Source: Alphaproteobacteria bacterium (GTDB lineage Bacteria > Pseudomonadota > Alphaproteobacteria > Geminicoccales > Geminicoccaceae). From it: 64,000 nt of DNA. The stretch is from positions 62,001 through 126,000 of the forward strand of contig JALSGP010000012.1 of NCBI GenBank assembly GCA_026982705.1, written 5' to 3'. The notes under the pieces were generated by a model that saw only the letters and a list, made by a program, of their open reading frames with translations, was not told where the DNA came from and did not search any database. Below, piece by piece: positions 8,002 through 16,519 of the stretch (its first letter is position 1; every line of letters starts with the position of its first letter). A program made the translations under genes and the position numbers.

Positions 8002-8896
8002 CGCCCCGCGCGGCTTCCTCGCCCGCCTGTGGGCGCGGCCGCGGGCGCGGGTGGGCGGCGCGCTGCTGCTGCTCCTCCTCCTGGGCGCGCTCGCGGCGGA
8101 TCTGGCCGAGGCGGTGTGGGGCGGCGGCCCGGAGACGGTGGACCTGCTGGCCCGCCTGGAACCGCCGGGCCTCGCCCATCCCCTCGGCACCGACGAATTG
8201 GGGCGCGACGTGCTGGTGATGCTGCTGCACGCCGCCCGCACCTCGCTCGCGGTGGGCCTGGGCGGGGCGCTGCTGGCCTCCGCCCTGGGCACGCTGGTGG
8301 GTCTGCTCGCCGGCTGGTACGGCGGCCGGATCGACGCCTTCCTCATGCGTCTCACCGATACGGTGCTGGCGCTGCCGCTGCTGCCGGTCCTCGTCGTCCT
8401 CGCCGCCGTCGATCTCGGGCGGCTGGGGTTCGAGGGGACGGGCCCCCTCGCGAGCGCGCTCCGCATCGTGGTGATCGTGGCGCTGTTCGGCTGGCCCGCC
8501 ACCGCCCGCATCGCCCGCGCCGCCACCCTCACCCTCGCGCGACGGGAGTTCGTCCTCGCCGCCCGCGCGCTGGGCGCCTCCGACGGCCGCGTCCTCCGCT
8601 GCCACCTCCTCCCCAATCTCGCCGGGCCCGTCACCGTCGCCACCACCCTCGCCGTGGGCCAGGTGGTGCTGGCGGAATCGGTGCTGAGCTTCCTGGGGCT
8701 CGGCATCCAGCCGCCGCTGGCGAGCTGGGGGACGATGCTCACCCGCGCCCAGGAGCTGGTGTTCGAGGCGCCGCAGCAGGCCCTGTGGCCGGGGCTCGCC
8801 ATCTTCGCCGCCGTGCTGGGGGCCAATCTCCTCGGCGATGCCCTGGAGGAGACGCTGGACCCGCGCCGGCGCACCGGGACCCCGCCGACGCGTTGA
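7964..8896 (+). CDS. ABC transporter permease, DppC/OppC family
   Basis: The 310-residue protein is the natural partner of the preceding permease. It has the N-terminal cytosolic stretch and first helix of DppC proteins, the conserved HPLGTDELGRDVLVMLLHAAR segment and an EAA loop AARALGASDGRVLRCHLLPN. Six membrane spans are visible. The only plausible ATG (7964) lies 38 bp inside the upstream gene. Only 57 bp separate its stop from the glutamine-synthetase-like gene, so the permease pair could be part of the same transcript as the catabolic genes downstream. Confidence 0.88.
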   Translation: MSGSIRASATPSDAPRGFLARLWARPRARVGGALLLLLLLGALAADLAEAVWGGGPETVDLLARLEPPGLAHPLGTDELGRDVLVMLLHAARTSLAVGLGGALLASALGTLVGLLAGWYGGRIDAFLMRLTDTVLALPLLPVLVVLAAVDLGRLGFEGTGPLASALRIVVIVALFGWPATARIARAATLTLARREFVLAARALGASDGRVLRCHLLPNLAGPVTVATTLAVGQVVLAESVLSFLGLGIQPPLASWGTMLTRAQELVFEAPQQALWPGLAIFAAVLGANLLGDALEETLDPRRRTGTPPTR

Positions 8897-8953
8897 CGGT
8901 CGCGTCCGAACGCTTTAGCTGCGAAGCGGATCGCGCCAGGGGAGGCGCCGGGC

Positions 8954-10315
8954 ATGACCCTCGGCCTCGACGAACTCCGCGAAGCCGTCGGCACCGGGGA
9001 GATCGACACCGTCCTGGCCTGCATGGTGGACATGCAGGGTCGACTCGTCGGCAAGCGCTTCGACGCCGAGTTCTTCCTCGAGCACGCGCGGGACGAGTTC
9101 CACGCCTGTGACTATCTGCTGGCCAACGACATGGACATGGAGCCGGTCCCCGGCTACGAGGTGACGAGCTGGGAGACCGGCTACGGCGATTTCGCCCTGC
9201 GCCCGGATCTCGCCACCCTGCGGCGGGTGCCGTGGCTTTCCGGCACCGCCCTCGTCCTCTGCGACGTCTGCGACCACCACGGCGAGGAGCTGCCCCACAG
9301 TCCGCGCGCGGTCCTCAAACGCCAGCTCGCCCGCCTGGCCGAACGGGGCATGATCGCCTTCTTCGCCTCCGAACTGGAGTTCTATCTGTTCGACCATTCC
9401 TACCGGGAGGCGTACGAGCGCGGCTACCGCGACCTGAAGCCGGCGGGCTACTACATCGAGGACTATCACATCCTCCAGACCACCCGCGAGGAGCCGGTGA
9501 TGCGGGCCATCCGCCTCGGCCTCAGAGGCGCCGGCATCCCGGTGGAGAACACCAAGGGCGAGTGGGGCCCCGGCCAGGAGGAGATCAACGTCCGCTACAC
9601 CGAGGCCCTGGCCATGGCCGACCGCCACGCCATCCTCAAGCACGCCTGCAAGGAGATCGCCGACCAGCACGGACGGGCGGTCACCTTCATGGCCAAATGG
9701 CGCTACGATCTGGCCGGCAATTCCTGTCACATCCACCACTCCGTCCGCGACGCCGCCGGCGGACGGCCGCTGTTCCACGATCCCGACGACGAACTGGGGA
9801 TGTCGTCGCTCATGAAGAGCTGGCTCGCCGGCCAGCTCCGCTATGCCCGCGAGATCACCTGGTTCCTCGCCCCCTACGTCAACTCCTACAAGCGCTTCCA
9901 GGTGGGCACCTTCGCCCCCACCCGCGTCTGCTGGAGCCGCGACAACCGGACCGCCGGCTTCCGGCTGGTGGGCGAGCGGACGCCCTCGGTGCGCATCGAG
10001 TGCCGCATCGGCGGTGCCGACCTCAACCCCTATCTCGCCTTCGCGGCGCTGATCGCGGCCGGCCTCAGGGGCGTCGAGGAGGGACTGGAGCTGGATCCGC
10101 CCTACGCGGGCAACGCCTACGAGGATCCGGCCCTGCCCGAGGTGCCCAAGACCCTGCGCGAGGCCGTGGCCCTCATGCGGGAGTCCGCACTGGTGCGGGA
10201 GATGCTCGGCGAGGTGGCCTTCCGCCACTACCTGCACACCGCCGAGTGGGAGCAGTTCGAGTACGATCGCCGCATCACCGACTGGGAGCTGTGGCGCGGC
10301 TTCGAACGGGCCTGA
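8954..10315 (+). CDS. Glutamine synthetase-like gamma-glutamyl-amine ligase
   Basis: A 453-residue member of the glutamine synthetase superfamily. It has MQGRLVGKRF near the N-terminus (PuuA-like), the metal and ATP site ASELEFYLF, GPGQEEINVRYTEAL, the GNSCHIHHS histidine segment and RIECRIGGADLNPYLA. These features match the PuuA, GlnA4 and IpuC group, which join glutamate to amines such as putrescine, ethanolamine or isopropylamine, better than housekeeping GlnA. It lacks the adenylylation Tyr loop in an obvious form. The ATG at 8954 is preceded by GGGGAGG. Position at the head of an aldehyde dehydrogenase, alcohol dehydrogenase and TRAP transporter set suggests it activates the imported amine; the substrate is inferred, not shown. 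Confidence 0.87.
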   Translation: MTLGLDELREAVGTGEIDTVLACMVDMQGRLVGKRFDAEFFLEHARDEFHACDYLLANDMDMEPVPGYEVTSWETGYGDFALRPDLATLRRVPWLSGTALVLCDVCDHHGEELPHSPRAVLKRQLARLAERGMIAFFASELEFYLFDHSYREAYERGYRDLKPAGYYIEDYHILQTTREEPVMRAIRLGLRGAGIPVENTKGEWGPGQEEINVRYTEALAMADRHAILKHACKEIADQHGRAVTFMAKWRYDLAGNSCHIHHSVRDAAGGRPLFHDPDDELGMSSLMKSWLAGQLRYAREITWFLAPYVNSYKRFQVGTFAPTRVCWSRDNRTAGFRLVGERTPSVRIECRIGGADLNPYLAFAALIAAGLRGVEEGLELDPPYAGNAYEDPALPEVPKTLREAVALMRESALVREMLGEVAFRHYLHTAEWEQFEYDRRITDWELWRGFERA

Positions 10316-10337
10316 GCGCCGGCAGGGGAGGCAGGTC

Positions 10338-11729
10338 ATGACCACCGTCCGCGTCGTCAGTCCCGCCGACGGCGCCGTCGTCGCCGAATACCCCCTCGCC
10401 ACCGACGCCGAGGTGGAGGCGGCGGTCGCGGCGGCGCAGCGGGCGCAGGCGGAATGGCGGCGGGTGCCGCTGGCGGAACGCCGGCGCCTCGTCGAGGCCT
10501 TCGTCGACGCCATGCTGGCCATGCGCGAGGAGATCGTGCCGGAGCTGGCCCGCTGCATGGGCCGGCCGGTGGCGGTGGGCGGCGGCGAGCTCGGCGGCTT
10601 CGAAGAACGCGCCCGCACCATGATCCGCCTCGCCGAGGAGGCGCTGGCGCCGGTGGTCCCGTCGCCCAGGCCCGGTTTCACCCGTTACGTGCGGCGCGAA
10701 CCGCTGGGGGTGGTGCTGGTGGTGGCCCCTTGGAACTACCCCTATCTCACCGCCGTCAACGCGGTGGTGCCGGCGCTGCTCGCCGGCAATGCGGTGATCC
10801 TCAAGCACGCCACTCAGACGCTGCCGGTGGGCGAGCGTTTCCGCATCGCCATGGAACGGGCGGGAGCACCTCCCGGCCTCTTCCACCACCTGATTCTCTC
10901 CCATGGCCAGGTGGAGCGGCTGCTGGCCGACCGGCGGGTGGATCACCTGGTTTTCACCGGTTCGGTGGAGGGCGGGCGCCATCTCGGCACGCTGGCCGCC
11001 CGCAGCCTGCTCGGCGCCAATCTCGAGCTGGGCGGCAAGGATCCGGCCTACGTGCGGCCGGACGTGGACCTGGACTTCGCCGCCGAACAGCTGGTGGACG
11101 GGGCCTTCTTCAACTCCGGCCAGAGCTGCTGCGCCATCGAGCGCATCTACGTCCATCGCGAGGTGTTCGACCCCTTCCTCGCACGCTTCCTCGAACGGGT
11201 GCGTCGCTACGTGCTGGGCGACCCCCTCGACCCCGCCACCACCCTCGGGCCGATGGTGAGTCGGCAGGCGGCGGACCGGGTGCGGGCCCAGATCCGCGAG
11301 GCGGTCGCCATGGGGGCGCGCACTCTCGTCGATCCGGCCGAGTTCCCGGCGGATACCGGCGATTCCGCCTATCTGGCGCCGCAGGTGCTGGTGGACGTGG
11401 ATCACCGCATGGCCATCATGCGCGAGGAGACCTTCGGCCCGGCGGTGGGGATCGCGCCGGTGGCGGACGACGAGGAGGCGGTGCGGCTCATGAACGACAG
11501 CCGCTACGGCCTCACCGCCGCCCTCTTCACCCGCGATGTCGCGGTGGCCGAGGCGCTGGGGGACCGGCTGGAGACCGGCACCGTCTTCCTCAATCGCTGC
11601 GACTATCTCGACCCCGAGCTGGCCTGGACCGGAGTCAAGGACTCGGGACGCGGCGCCAGCCTCTCGCGCATCGGCTACGAGCAGCTGACCCGCCCCAAGA
11701 GCTTCCACCTGCGCCACCATCCGGAGTGA
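10338..11729 (+). CDS. NAD(P)-dependent aldehyde dehydrogenase
   Basis: This 463-residue ALDH-superfamily enzyme oxidises an aldehyde to the acid. It shows the cofactor-site run VVAPWNYPY, FTGSVEGGR, the general base Glu230 in LELGGKDP, the catalytic Cys264 in NSGQSCCA and EETFGPAVG. Only 22 bp separate it from the ligase upstream (the ATG has AGGGGAGG in front) and 4 bp from the alcohol dehydrogenase downstream, so all three are one operon. In such company the likely substrate is an aldehyde made by the neighbouring alcohol dehydrogenase, possibly still carrying a gamma-glutamyl group. Specificity cannot be read from sequence alone. Confidence 0.92.
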   Translation: MTTVRVVSPADGAVVAEYPLATDAEVEAAVAAAQRAQAEWRRVPLAERRRLVEAFVDAMLAMREEIVPELARCMGRPVAVGGGELGGFEERARTMIRLAEEALAPVVPSPRPGFTRYVRREPLGVVLVVAPWNYPYLTAVNAVVPALLAGNAVILKHATQTLPVGERFRIAMERAGAPPGLFHHLILSHGQVERLLADRRVDHLVFTGSVEGGRHLGTLAARSLLGANLELGGKDPAYVRPDVDLDFAAEQLVDGAFFNSGQSCCAIERIYVHREVFDPFLARFLERVRRYVLGDPLDPATTLGPMVSRQAADRVRAQIREAVAMGARTLVDPAEFPADTGDSAYLAPQVLVDVDHRMAIMREETFGPAVGIAPVADDEEAVRLMNDSRYGLTAALFTRDVAVAEALGDRLETGTVFLNRCDYLDPELAWTGVKDSGRGASLSRIGYEQLTRPKSFHLRHHPE

Positions 11730-11733
11730 CGCC

Positions 11734-12894
11734 ATGCCGCCGCGCGCCGACTGGCACTATCCCACCCGCGTGCGCTTCGGGTGCGGCCGCATCGAGGAGC
11801 TGGGGGAGGCCTGCGCCGAGGCGGGCATCCGCCGGCCGCTGCTGGTCACCGACCGTGGCCTCGCCGCCGCCGCGCCGGTGGCACACGCCCGCCGCGCGCT
11901 GGAGGCGGCGGGGCTCCCCGTCGCCGTCTTCGCCGAGGTGGCGAGCGATCCCGACGAGGCGGTGCTGCGCGAGGGGATCGCCGCCTTCCGCGGGGCCGGC
12001 GCCGACGGCGTGGTGGCGGTGGGCGGCGGCAGCGCCCTCGACGTGGGCAAGCTCGTGGCCTTTCAGCAGGGCCAGCGGCGGCCGGTGTGGGACTTCGAGG
12101 ACGTGGGCGACAACTGGCGGAGGGCCGATGCCACCGCCATCGCGCCGGTGGTGGCGGTCCCCACCACCGCCGGCACCGGCTCGGAGGTGGGACGGGCGGC
12201 GGTGCTCGTGGACACCCGTGGCGACAAGCGCATTCTCTTCCATCCCCGCATGATGCCGCGGGCGGTGGTGGCCGACCCGGAGCTGACGGTGGGGCTGCCG
12301 CGTCCCCTCACCGTCGGCACCGGCATGGATGCCTTCGCCCACGCCTTCGAGGCCTACTGTGCGCCCGGCTTCCACCCGCTGGCCGACGGCATCGCCGTGG
12401 AGGGCATGCGCCTCGTGGCCACCGCCCTCGAGCGGGCGGCGTCGGTGCCCGACGATCTCGAGGCCCGCAGCCGCATGCTCGCCGCCTCCATCATGGGCGG
12501 CACCGCCTTCCAGAAGGGGCTGGGGGCCGTCCACGCCCTCTCCCATCCGCTGGGCGGGCGCTTCCACGTCCATCACGGCACCCTCAATGCCGTGCTCCTG
12601 CCCTACGTCGCCGTCTTCAACCGACCGGCGGTGGAGGAGCGGATCGCCCACCTCGCCGCCTGGCTCGGTCTGGAGGCACGCTTCGAGGCCTTTCTCGACT
12701 GGCTCCTGGACTTCCGCGCCCGTCTCGGCGTCCCCGCGGGCCTGCGGGAGCTGGGTCTGCCGGAGGATGCCGGCGAGGCGATCGCCGAGGCGGCGCTGCG
12801 CGATCCGTCGGCGGCCGGCAATCCGCGGCCGCTGCGCCGGGACGACGTGATCGCGCTCTATCGTCGTGCCTGGGCGGGAGATCCGCCACGGTGA
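11734..12894 (+). CDS. Iron-containing (group III) alcohol dehydrogenase
   Basis: The 386-residue protein belongs to the Fe-ADH family: the NAD-binding segment GGGSALDVGK, TTAGTGSEVGRAAV, and the metal ligands spread over DAFAHAFEAYCA and GAVHALSHPLGG with a further His in FHVHHGTLNAV. It interconverts an alcohol and aldehyde with a metal at the active site. It lies 4 bp after the aldehyde dehydrogenase and 23 bp before the TRAP small subunit, so a two-step alcohol to aldehyde to acid oxidation of the transported substrate is a natural reading. Fe-ADH enzymes also include glycerol dehydrogenase-like and maleylacetate reductase types, which remain alternatives. Confidence 0.9.
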   Translation: MPPRADWHYPTRVRFGCGRIEELGEACAEAGIRRPLLVTDRGLAAAAPVAHARRALEAAGLPVAVFAEVASDPDEAVLREGIAAFRGAGADGVVAVGGGSALDVGKLVAFQQGQRRPVWDFEDVGDNWRRADATAIAPVVAVPTTAGTGSEVGRAAVLVDTRGDKRILFHPRMMPRAVVADPELTVGLPRPLTVGTGMDAFAHAFEAYCAPGFHPLADGIAVEGMRLVATALERAASVPDDLEARSRMLAASIMGGTAFQKGLGAVHALSHPLGGRFHVHHGTLNAVLLPYVAVFNRPAVEERIAHLAAWLGLEARFEAFLDWLLDFRARLGVPAGLRELGLPEDAGEAIAEAALRDPSAAGNPRPLRRDDVIALYRRAWAGDPPR

Positions 12895-12917
12895 GACGGG
12901 ATCACGGCCGGGGAGGG

Positions 12918-13445
12918 ATGTGGACGGAGACGATGCCGGGGCCGATCCGCGCCTACGTGCGCTTCGTCGACGGTCTCAACCGGATCGTCGGCGTGTTCGC
13001 CATGTACATCTTCGTGTTCCTCATGGGCATGCTGCTCTACTCGTCGGCGACGCGGCTCGTCACCGGCACGAGCTACATCTGGGTCGTCGAGATGGCCCAG
13101 TTCACCATGGTGTCCTACTACATTCTCGGCGGCGCCCATTCGCTCCAGCTCGGATCCCACGTGCGCATGGACCTGTTTTACAGCCGCTGGTCCCCCCGCA
13201 CCCGCGCCGTGGTGGACGCCGTCACCATCCTTCTGGTCGTCGCCTATCTGGTGATGCTCATCCGCGGCGGGGTGGCCAGTACCCTCTATGCCTGGCAGTA
13301 CGGGCAGAAGAACTATTCCGCCTGGGCGCCGCCGCTGTGGCCGATCAAGTCCATCATGGTGATCGGCTTCGTGCTGATGCTGCTGCAGCTGGTGGCCACC
13401 TTCTTCAAGGACCTGGCGCGGGCGCGCGGGGAGAGCCTCGAATGA
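12918..13445 (+). CDS. dctQ: TRAP transporter small permease (DctQ-like)
   Basis: A 175-residue protein with four membrane spans and the DctQ-family layout, including WVVEMAQFTMVSYYILGGAH after the second span and a hydrophobic C-terminal helix. DctQ associates with DctM in a TRAP transporter and helps couple sodium-driven uptake. The ATG at 12918 is directly preceded by GGGGAGGG (12910-12917), which leaves little spacer, so an in-frame downstream ATG at 12933 is a possible alternative start. The stop overlaps the dctM start by 4 bp (ATGA). Confidence 0.9.
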   Translation: MWTETMPGPIRAYVRFVDGLNRIVGVFAMYIFVFLMGMLLYSSATRLVTGTSYIWVVEMAQFTMVSYYILGGAHSLQLGSHVRMDLFYSRWSPRTRAVVDAVTILLVVAYLVMLIRGGVASTLYAWQYGQKNYSAWAPPLWPIKSIMVIGFVLMLLQLVATFFKDLARARGESLE

Positions 13446-14761
13446 GCTACGAGGCCATCGCGCTCCTCATGTTCCTGTCGATGATGCTGCTGCTGGCCAC
13501 CGGCCAGCGGGTGTTCGGCATCATCGGCTTCGTCGGCGCCGTCTTCGCGCTGCTGCTGTGGGGCCGCGGCGGCGTGGAGATGCCCTTCAACGCCGCCTTC
13601 AATCTGGTCAACTGGTACGCGCTGGTGACGCTGCCGCTGTTCGTCTACATGGGCTACATGTTCGCCAACAGCGGCATCGCCGGCGATCTCTACCGGATGT
13701 TCCACGTCTGGTCGGGGCCGGTCCGCGGTGGCCTCGCCATGGGCACCATCCTCATGATGGTGGTGATCTCGGCCATCAACGGCCTCAGCGTGGCGGGCAT
13801 GGCCATCGGCGCCACCATCGCCATCCCCCAGATGCTGCGCCGCGGCTACGACAAGGTGATGATCACCGGCGTGGTCCAAGCCGGCTCCTCCCTGGGCATC
13901 CTGATCCCGCCCAGCGTGGTGATGGTGCTCTACGGCATGATCGCCCGTCAGCCGGTGGGCCATCTGTGGCTGGCGGGGGTGCTGCCGGGCCTGCTGCTGG
14001 CGAGCCTGTTCATCCTCTACATCGGCCTGCGCTGCTGGCTGCAGCCGCGCCTCGGTCCCGCCCTGCCGCCGGAGGAGCGGCGGATGCCGCTGCGCGAGAA
14101 GCTCAAGCTGCTGCGCGCCGGCATCAGCCCGCTGGTCATCTTCCTCGCCATGATGGGCTCCTTCTTCACCGGCGTCACCAGCCTCGTGGAGAGCGCGGCC
14201 CTCGGCGCACTGGCCACCACCATCGACGCCGCCGTCAAGCGCAAGCTCACCTTCGCCGTGTTCCACGAGACCCTGCGCAACACGCTGGCCGTCACCTGCA
14301 TGTTCATGTGGGTGATCACGGCGGCGCTGTGCTTCAGCGCGGTGTTCGACGGCCTCGGCGCCATCCGCGCCATCGAGCGCATCTTCCTCGGCTGGGATCT
14401 GGAGCCGTGGCAGGTGATCCTGATGATGCAGCTCTCCTACCTGCTGCTCGGCACCTTCCTGGACGACACGGCGATGCTGGTGATCGTGGCCCCCCTCTAC
14501 ATTCCCCTGGTGATCAAGCTCGGCTACGATCCCATCTGGTACGGAGTGCTCTACACCATCACCTGCCAGATCGCCTACATGACGCCGCCGTTCGGCTACA
14601 ATCTCTTCCTCATGCGGGCGATGGCGCCGCGGGAGATCACCCTGAGCGACATCTACCGTTCCATCTGGCCGTTCGTGATCCTCATGGTGATCGCCATGCT
14701 GATCGTGACGGCCTTTCCCGAGATCGCCCTCTGGCTGCCGGGTCAGGTCTACGGCCGCTGA
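13442..14761 (+). CDS. dctM: TRAP transporter large permease (DctM-like)
   Basis: This 439-residue protein carries about twelve hydrophobic spans typical of DctM, the ion-coupled transport subunit of TRAP systems. Family landmarks include LPLFVYMGYMFANSGIA, INGLSVAGMAIGATIAIPQM, SSLGILIPPSVVMVLYGMIA and TPPFGYNLFLMRA near the C-terminus. The start ATG overlaps the dctQ stop by 4 bp. The binding-protein gene follows after 158 bp, which contain no other gene and could hold a processing site or internal promoter allowing higher expression of the binding protein. Confidence 0.94.
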   Translation: MSYEAIALLMFLSMMLLLATGQRVFGIIGFVGAVFALLLWGRGGVEMPFNAAFNLVNWYALVTLPLFVYMGYMFANSGIAGDLYRMFHVWSGPVRGGLAMGTILMMVVISAINGLSVAGMAIGATIAIPQMLRRGYDKVMITGVVQAGSSLGILIPPSVVMVLYGMIARQPVGHLWLAGVLPGLLLASLFILYIGLRCWLQPRLGPALPPEERRMPLREKLKLLRAGISPLVIFLAMMGSFFTGVTSLVESAALGALATTIDAAVKRKLTFAVFHETLRNTLAVTCMFMWVITAALCFSAVFDGLGAIRAIERIFLGWDLEPWQVILMMQLSYLLLGTFLDDTAMLVIVAPLYIPLVIKLGYDPIWYGVLYTITCQIAYMTPPFGYNLFLMRAMAPREITLSDIYRSIWPFVILMVIAMLIVTAFPEIALWLPGQVYGR

Positions 14762-14919
14762 GGACGACGCACGGACCAGCGCGCGGGCTCCGCCCGGGGA
14801 GGTGAGGAGGACGAGGTGGGAGAGAAGGAGAACCGGCGAAACCCCGGACCGCGGCCGCGCCGATGCGGTTCCGGTCCGCGATCCGAACGACCATCGTGCA
14901 GCGGAGGAGGCTTTCCGTC

Positions 14920-16002
14920 ATGACCAGGAAGAAGGATCTCGCCGCCAAGAGGATCGCCAAACGCGACTTCCTGAAGACCGCAGGCGCCACGGTGGTGGGC
15001 GCGACCGCCGCCAGCAGCTTCCCGGCACCCCACGTCAAGGCCCAGCGCAAGATCCGCTGGCGGCTGCAGACGTACGCCGGCACCGCTCTCGGCCAGCACG
15101 TGATCAAACCCTCCATCGACGCCTTCAACAAGGCCGCCAACGGTGAGATGGAGATCGAGCTCTACTACGCCGACCAGCTGGTACCCCATCCGGAACTGTT
15201 CCGGGCGGTGCAGAACGGCACCATCGACGCGGCCCAGTCGGACGACGACTCCATCGGCGCGCCGGTGGACATCAAGGTGTTCGGCGCCTACTTCCCGCTG
15301 GCGGCCCGCTACAGCCTCGACGTGCCGGCACTGTGGCACTGGTACGGCCTCAAGGAGATCTGGGAGGAGGCGTACCGGGAGGTGCCGGGCGTGGTGTGGC
15401 TGTCCACCGGTGCCTGGGATCCCTGCAACTTCGCCACCACCAAGCCCGTCCGCTCGCTGGAGGACCTCAAGGGCCTGCGCGTCTACATGTTCCCGACCGT
15501 GGGCCAGTTCATGCAGCGCTTCGGCGTGATCCCGGTGTCGCTGCCCTACGAGGACGTGCAGGTGGCGATCCAGACCGGCGAGCTGGACGGCGTGGCCTGG
15601 TCCGGCATCACCGAGGTCTACACCGTGGGATGGGCGGACGTGACGAAATACTTCCTCACCAACCCCATCTCGGGTGCCTGGGCCGGATCGTACTTCGTCA
15701 ACGAGGAGCGCTGGAACGAGCTGCCGGAGCACCTCAAGCAGCTGTTCCTGCTCTGCATCGACAATTCCCACTACTACCGGCTGCACTGGTACTGGTGGGG
15801 CGAGGCCGAGTACCGGACCCGCGGCGGCAAGCTCGAGCTCACCACCATCCCCGACGAGGAATGGCGCATCGTCGAGGACGAGGCCTTCAAGTTCTGGGAC
15901 GAGATCGCCCAGACCAGCGAGCGCAATGCCCGGGTGGTGGAGATCATCAAGAAGTACATCAACACCATGCGCAAGGCGGGCTCGCCCTACCGCTGCGCCT
16001 GA
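14920..16002 (+). CDS. dctP: TRAP transporter substrate-binding protein (DctP-like)
   Basis: The 360-residue periplasmic protein binds the TRAP substrate. It starts at ATG 14920 with GGAGGAGG 9 bp upstream; an in-frame ATG at 14863 would add 19 residues with no ribosome site. The N-terminus KRDFLKTAGATVVG resembles a Tat signal (Lys-Arg instead of Arg-Arg), with cleavage near VKAQ. The DctP-family hinge reads LKGLRVYMFPT: where most members have Arg that salt-bridges a substrate carboxylate (LKGLKVRV pattern), this one has Tyr189. A tryptophan-rich region around HWYWWGEAEY follows. This suggests a non-carboxylate ligand, consistent with an amine or alcohol. Confidence 0.92.
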   Translation: MTRKKDLAAKRIAKRDFLKTAGATVVGATAASSFPAPHVKAQRKIRWRLQTYAGTALGQHVIKPSIDAFNKAANGEMEIELYYADQLVPHPELFRAVQNGTIDAAQSDDDSIGAPVDIKVFGAYFPLAARYSLDVPALWHWYGLKEIWEEAYREVPGVVWLSTGAWDPCNFATTKPVRSLEDLKGLRVYMFPTVGQFMQRFGVIPVSLPYEDVQVAIQTGELDGVAWSGITEVYTVGWADVTKYFLTNPISGAWAGSYFVNEERWNELPEHLKQLFLLCIDNSHYYRLHWYWWGEAEYRTRGGKLELTTIPDEEWRIVEDEAFKFWDEIAQTSERNARVVEIIKKYINTMRKAGSPYRCA

Positions 16003-16023
16003 CCGCCCGGCACCGCCTTCCCG

Positions 16024-16049
16024 CGGGCCCCGGCTCCGGCCGGGGCCCG
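16024..16049 (+). terminator. Strong hairpin after the TRAP operon
   Basis: A perfect 11-bp GC stem (16024-16034 with 16039-16049) with a TCCG loop lies 22 bp after the dctP stop and is followed by TTCCG. There is no long T tract, as is common for terminators in high-GC genomes. It probably ends the plus-strand operon. Confidence 0.6.
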
Positions 16050-16115
16050 TTCCGTGACCGCCCCTTCCCGCGATCCGTCCCGGACCCGCGGGCCGACAGG
16101 GTTCGCCCCCGGGTA

Positions 16116-16143
16116 CGCCCCGGACGCGGGCTCGTCCGGGGCG
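16116..16143. terminator. Second hairpin between convergent dctP and csaA
   Basis: Bases 16116-16126 and 16133-16143 form a second perfect 11-bp stem with a six-base loop. It lies 29 bp from the csaA stop codon, so it may terminate the minus-strand operon or act for both directions together with the hairpin at 16024. No T tract is seen on either side. Confidence 0.5.
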
Positions 16144-16171
16144 CACATGGGGCCATCGGGACCGCGATGCC

Positions 16172-16519
16172 TCAGAACAGGCGGGTACCGTCGGGGACCG
16201 GGCGGTCCGGGCCCACCAGCACCACCCGTCCCTCGGCGTCGGAGAGACCCAGCACCAGCACCTCCGAGACCACCCCGGCGACGCGGCGAGGCGGCAGGTT
16301 CACCACCGCGATCACCTGCCGTCCCACCAGCTCCTCCGGCCGGTAGAGATCGGTGATCCGGGCCGAGCTGGTCCGGGTCCCGATCTCCGGCCCGAAGTCG
16401 ACGGTGAGCACATAGGCGGGGTTGCGCGCCTTCGGGTTCGGACGCGCCTCGCGGATGGTGCCGCAGCGGATGTCCACCCGCTGGAAGTCCTCGACGGTGA
16501 TGGTCGGGGCCGCGCTCAT
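16172..16519 (-). CDS. csaA: CsaA-family tRNA-binding chaperone-like protein
   Basis: A 115-residue single OB-fold protein of the CsaA/EMAP-II-like tRNA-binding family: it reads ITVEDFQRVDIRCGTI at the N-terminus and ends with RQVIAVVNLPPRRVAG and VLVLG. CsaA is implicated in protein export and binds tRNA-like ligands; its physiological role in alphaproteobacteria is not settled. The ATG at 16519 overlaps the stop of the upstream TetR-like gene by 4 bp, so it is the last gene of the minus-strand run that begins at ubiK or the beta-lactamase-fold gene. Confidence 0.88.
   Translation of the reverse strand: MSAAPTITVEDFQRVDIRCGTIREARPNPKARNPAYVLTVDFGPEIGTRTSSARITDLYRPEELVGRQVIAVVNLPPRRVAGVVSEVLVLGLSDAEGRVVLVGPDRPVPDGTRLF

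Noticed and set aside
14762-14919. Possible small gene between dctM and dctP
   Set aside because: The 158-bp gap has only short frames without ribosome sites; an upstream ATG at 14863 in the dctP frame lacks a Shine-Dalgarno site, unlike 14920.
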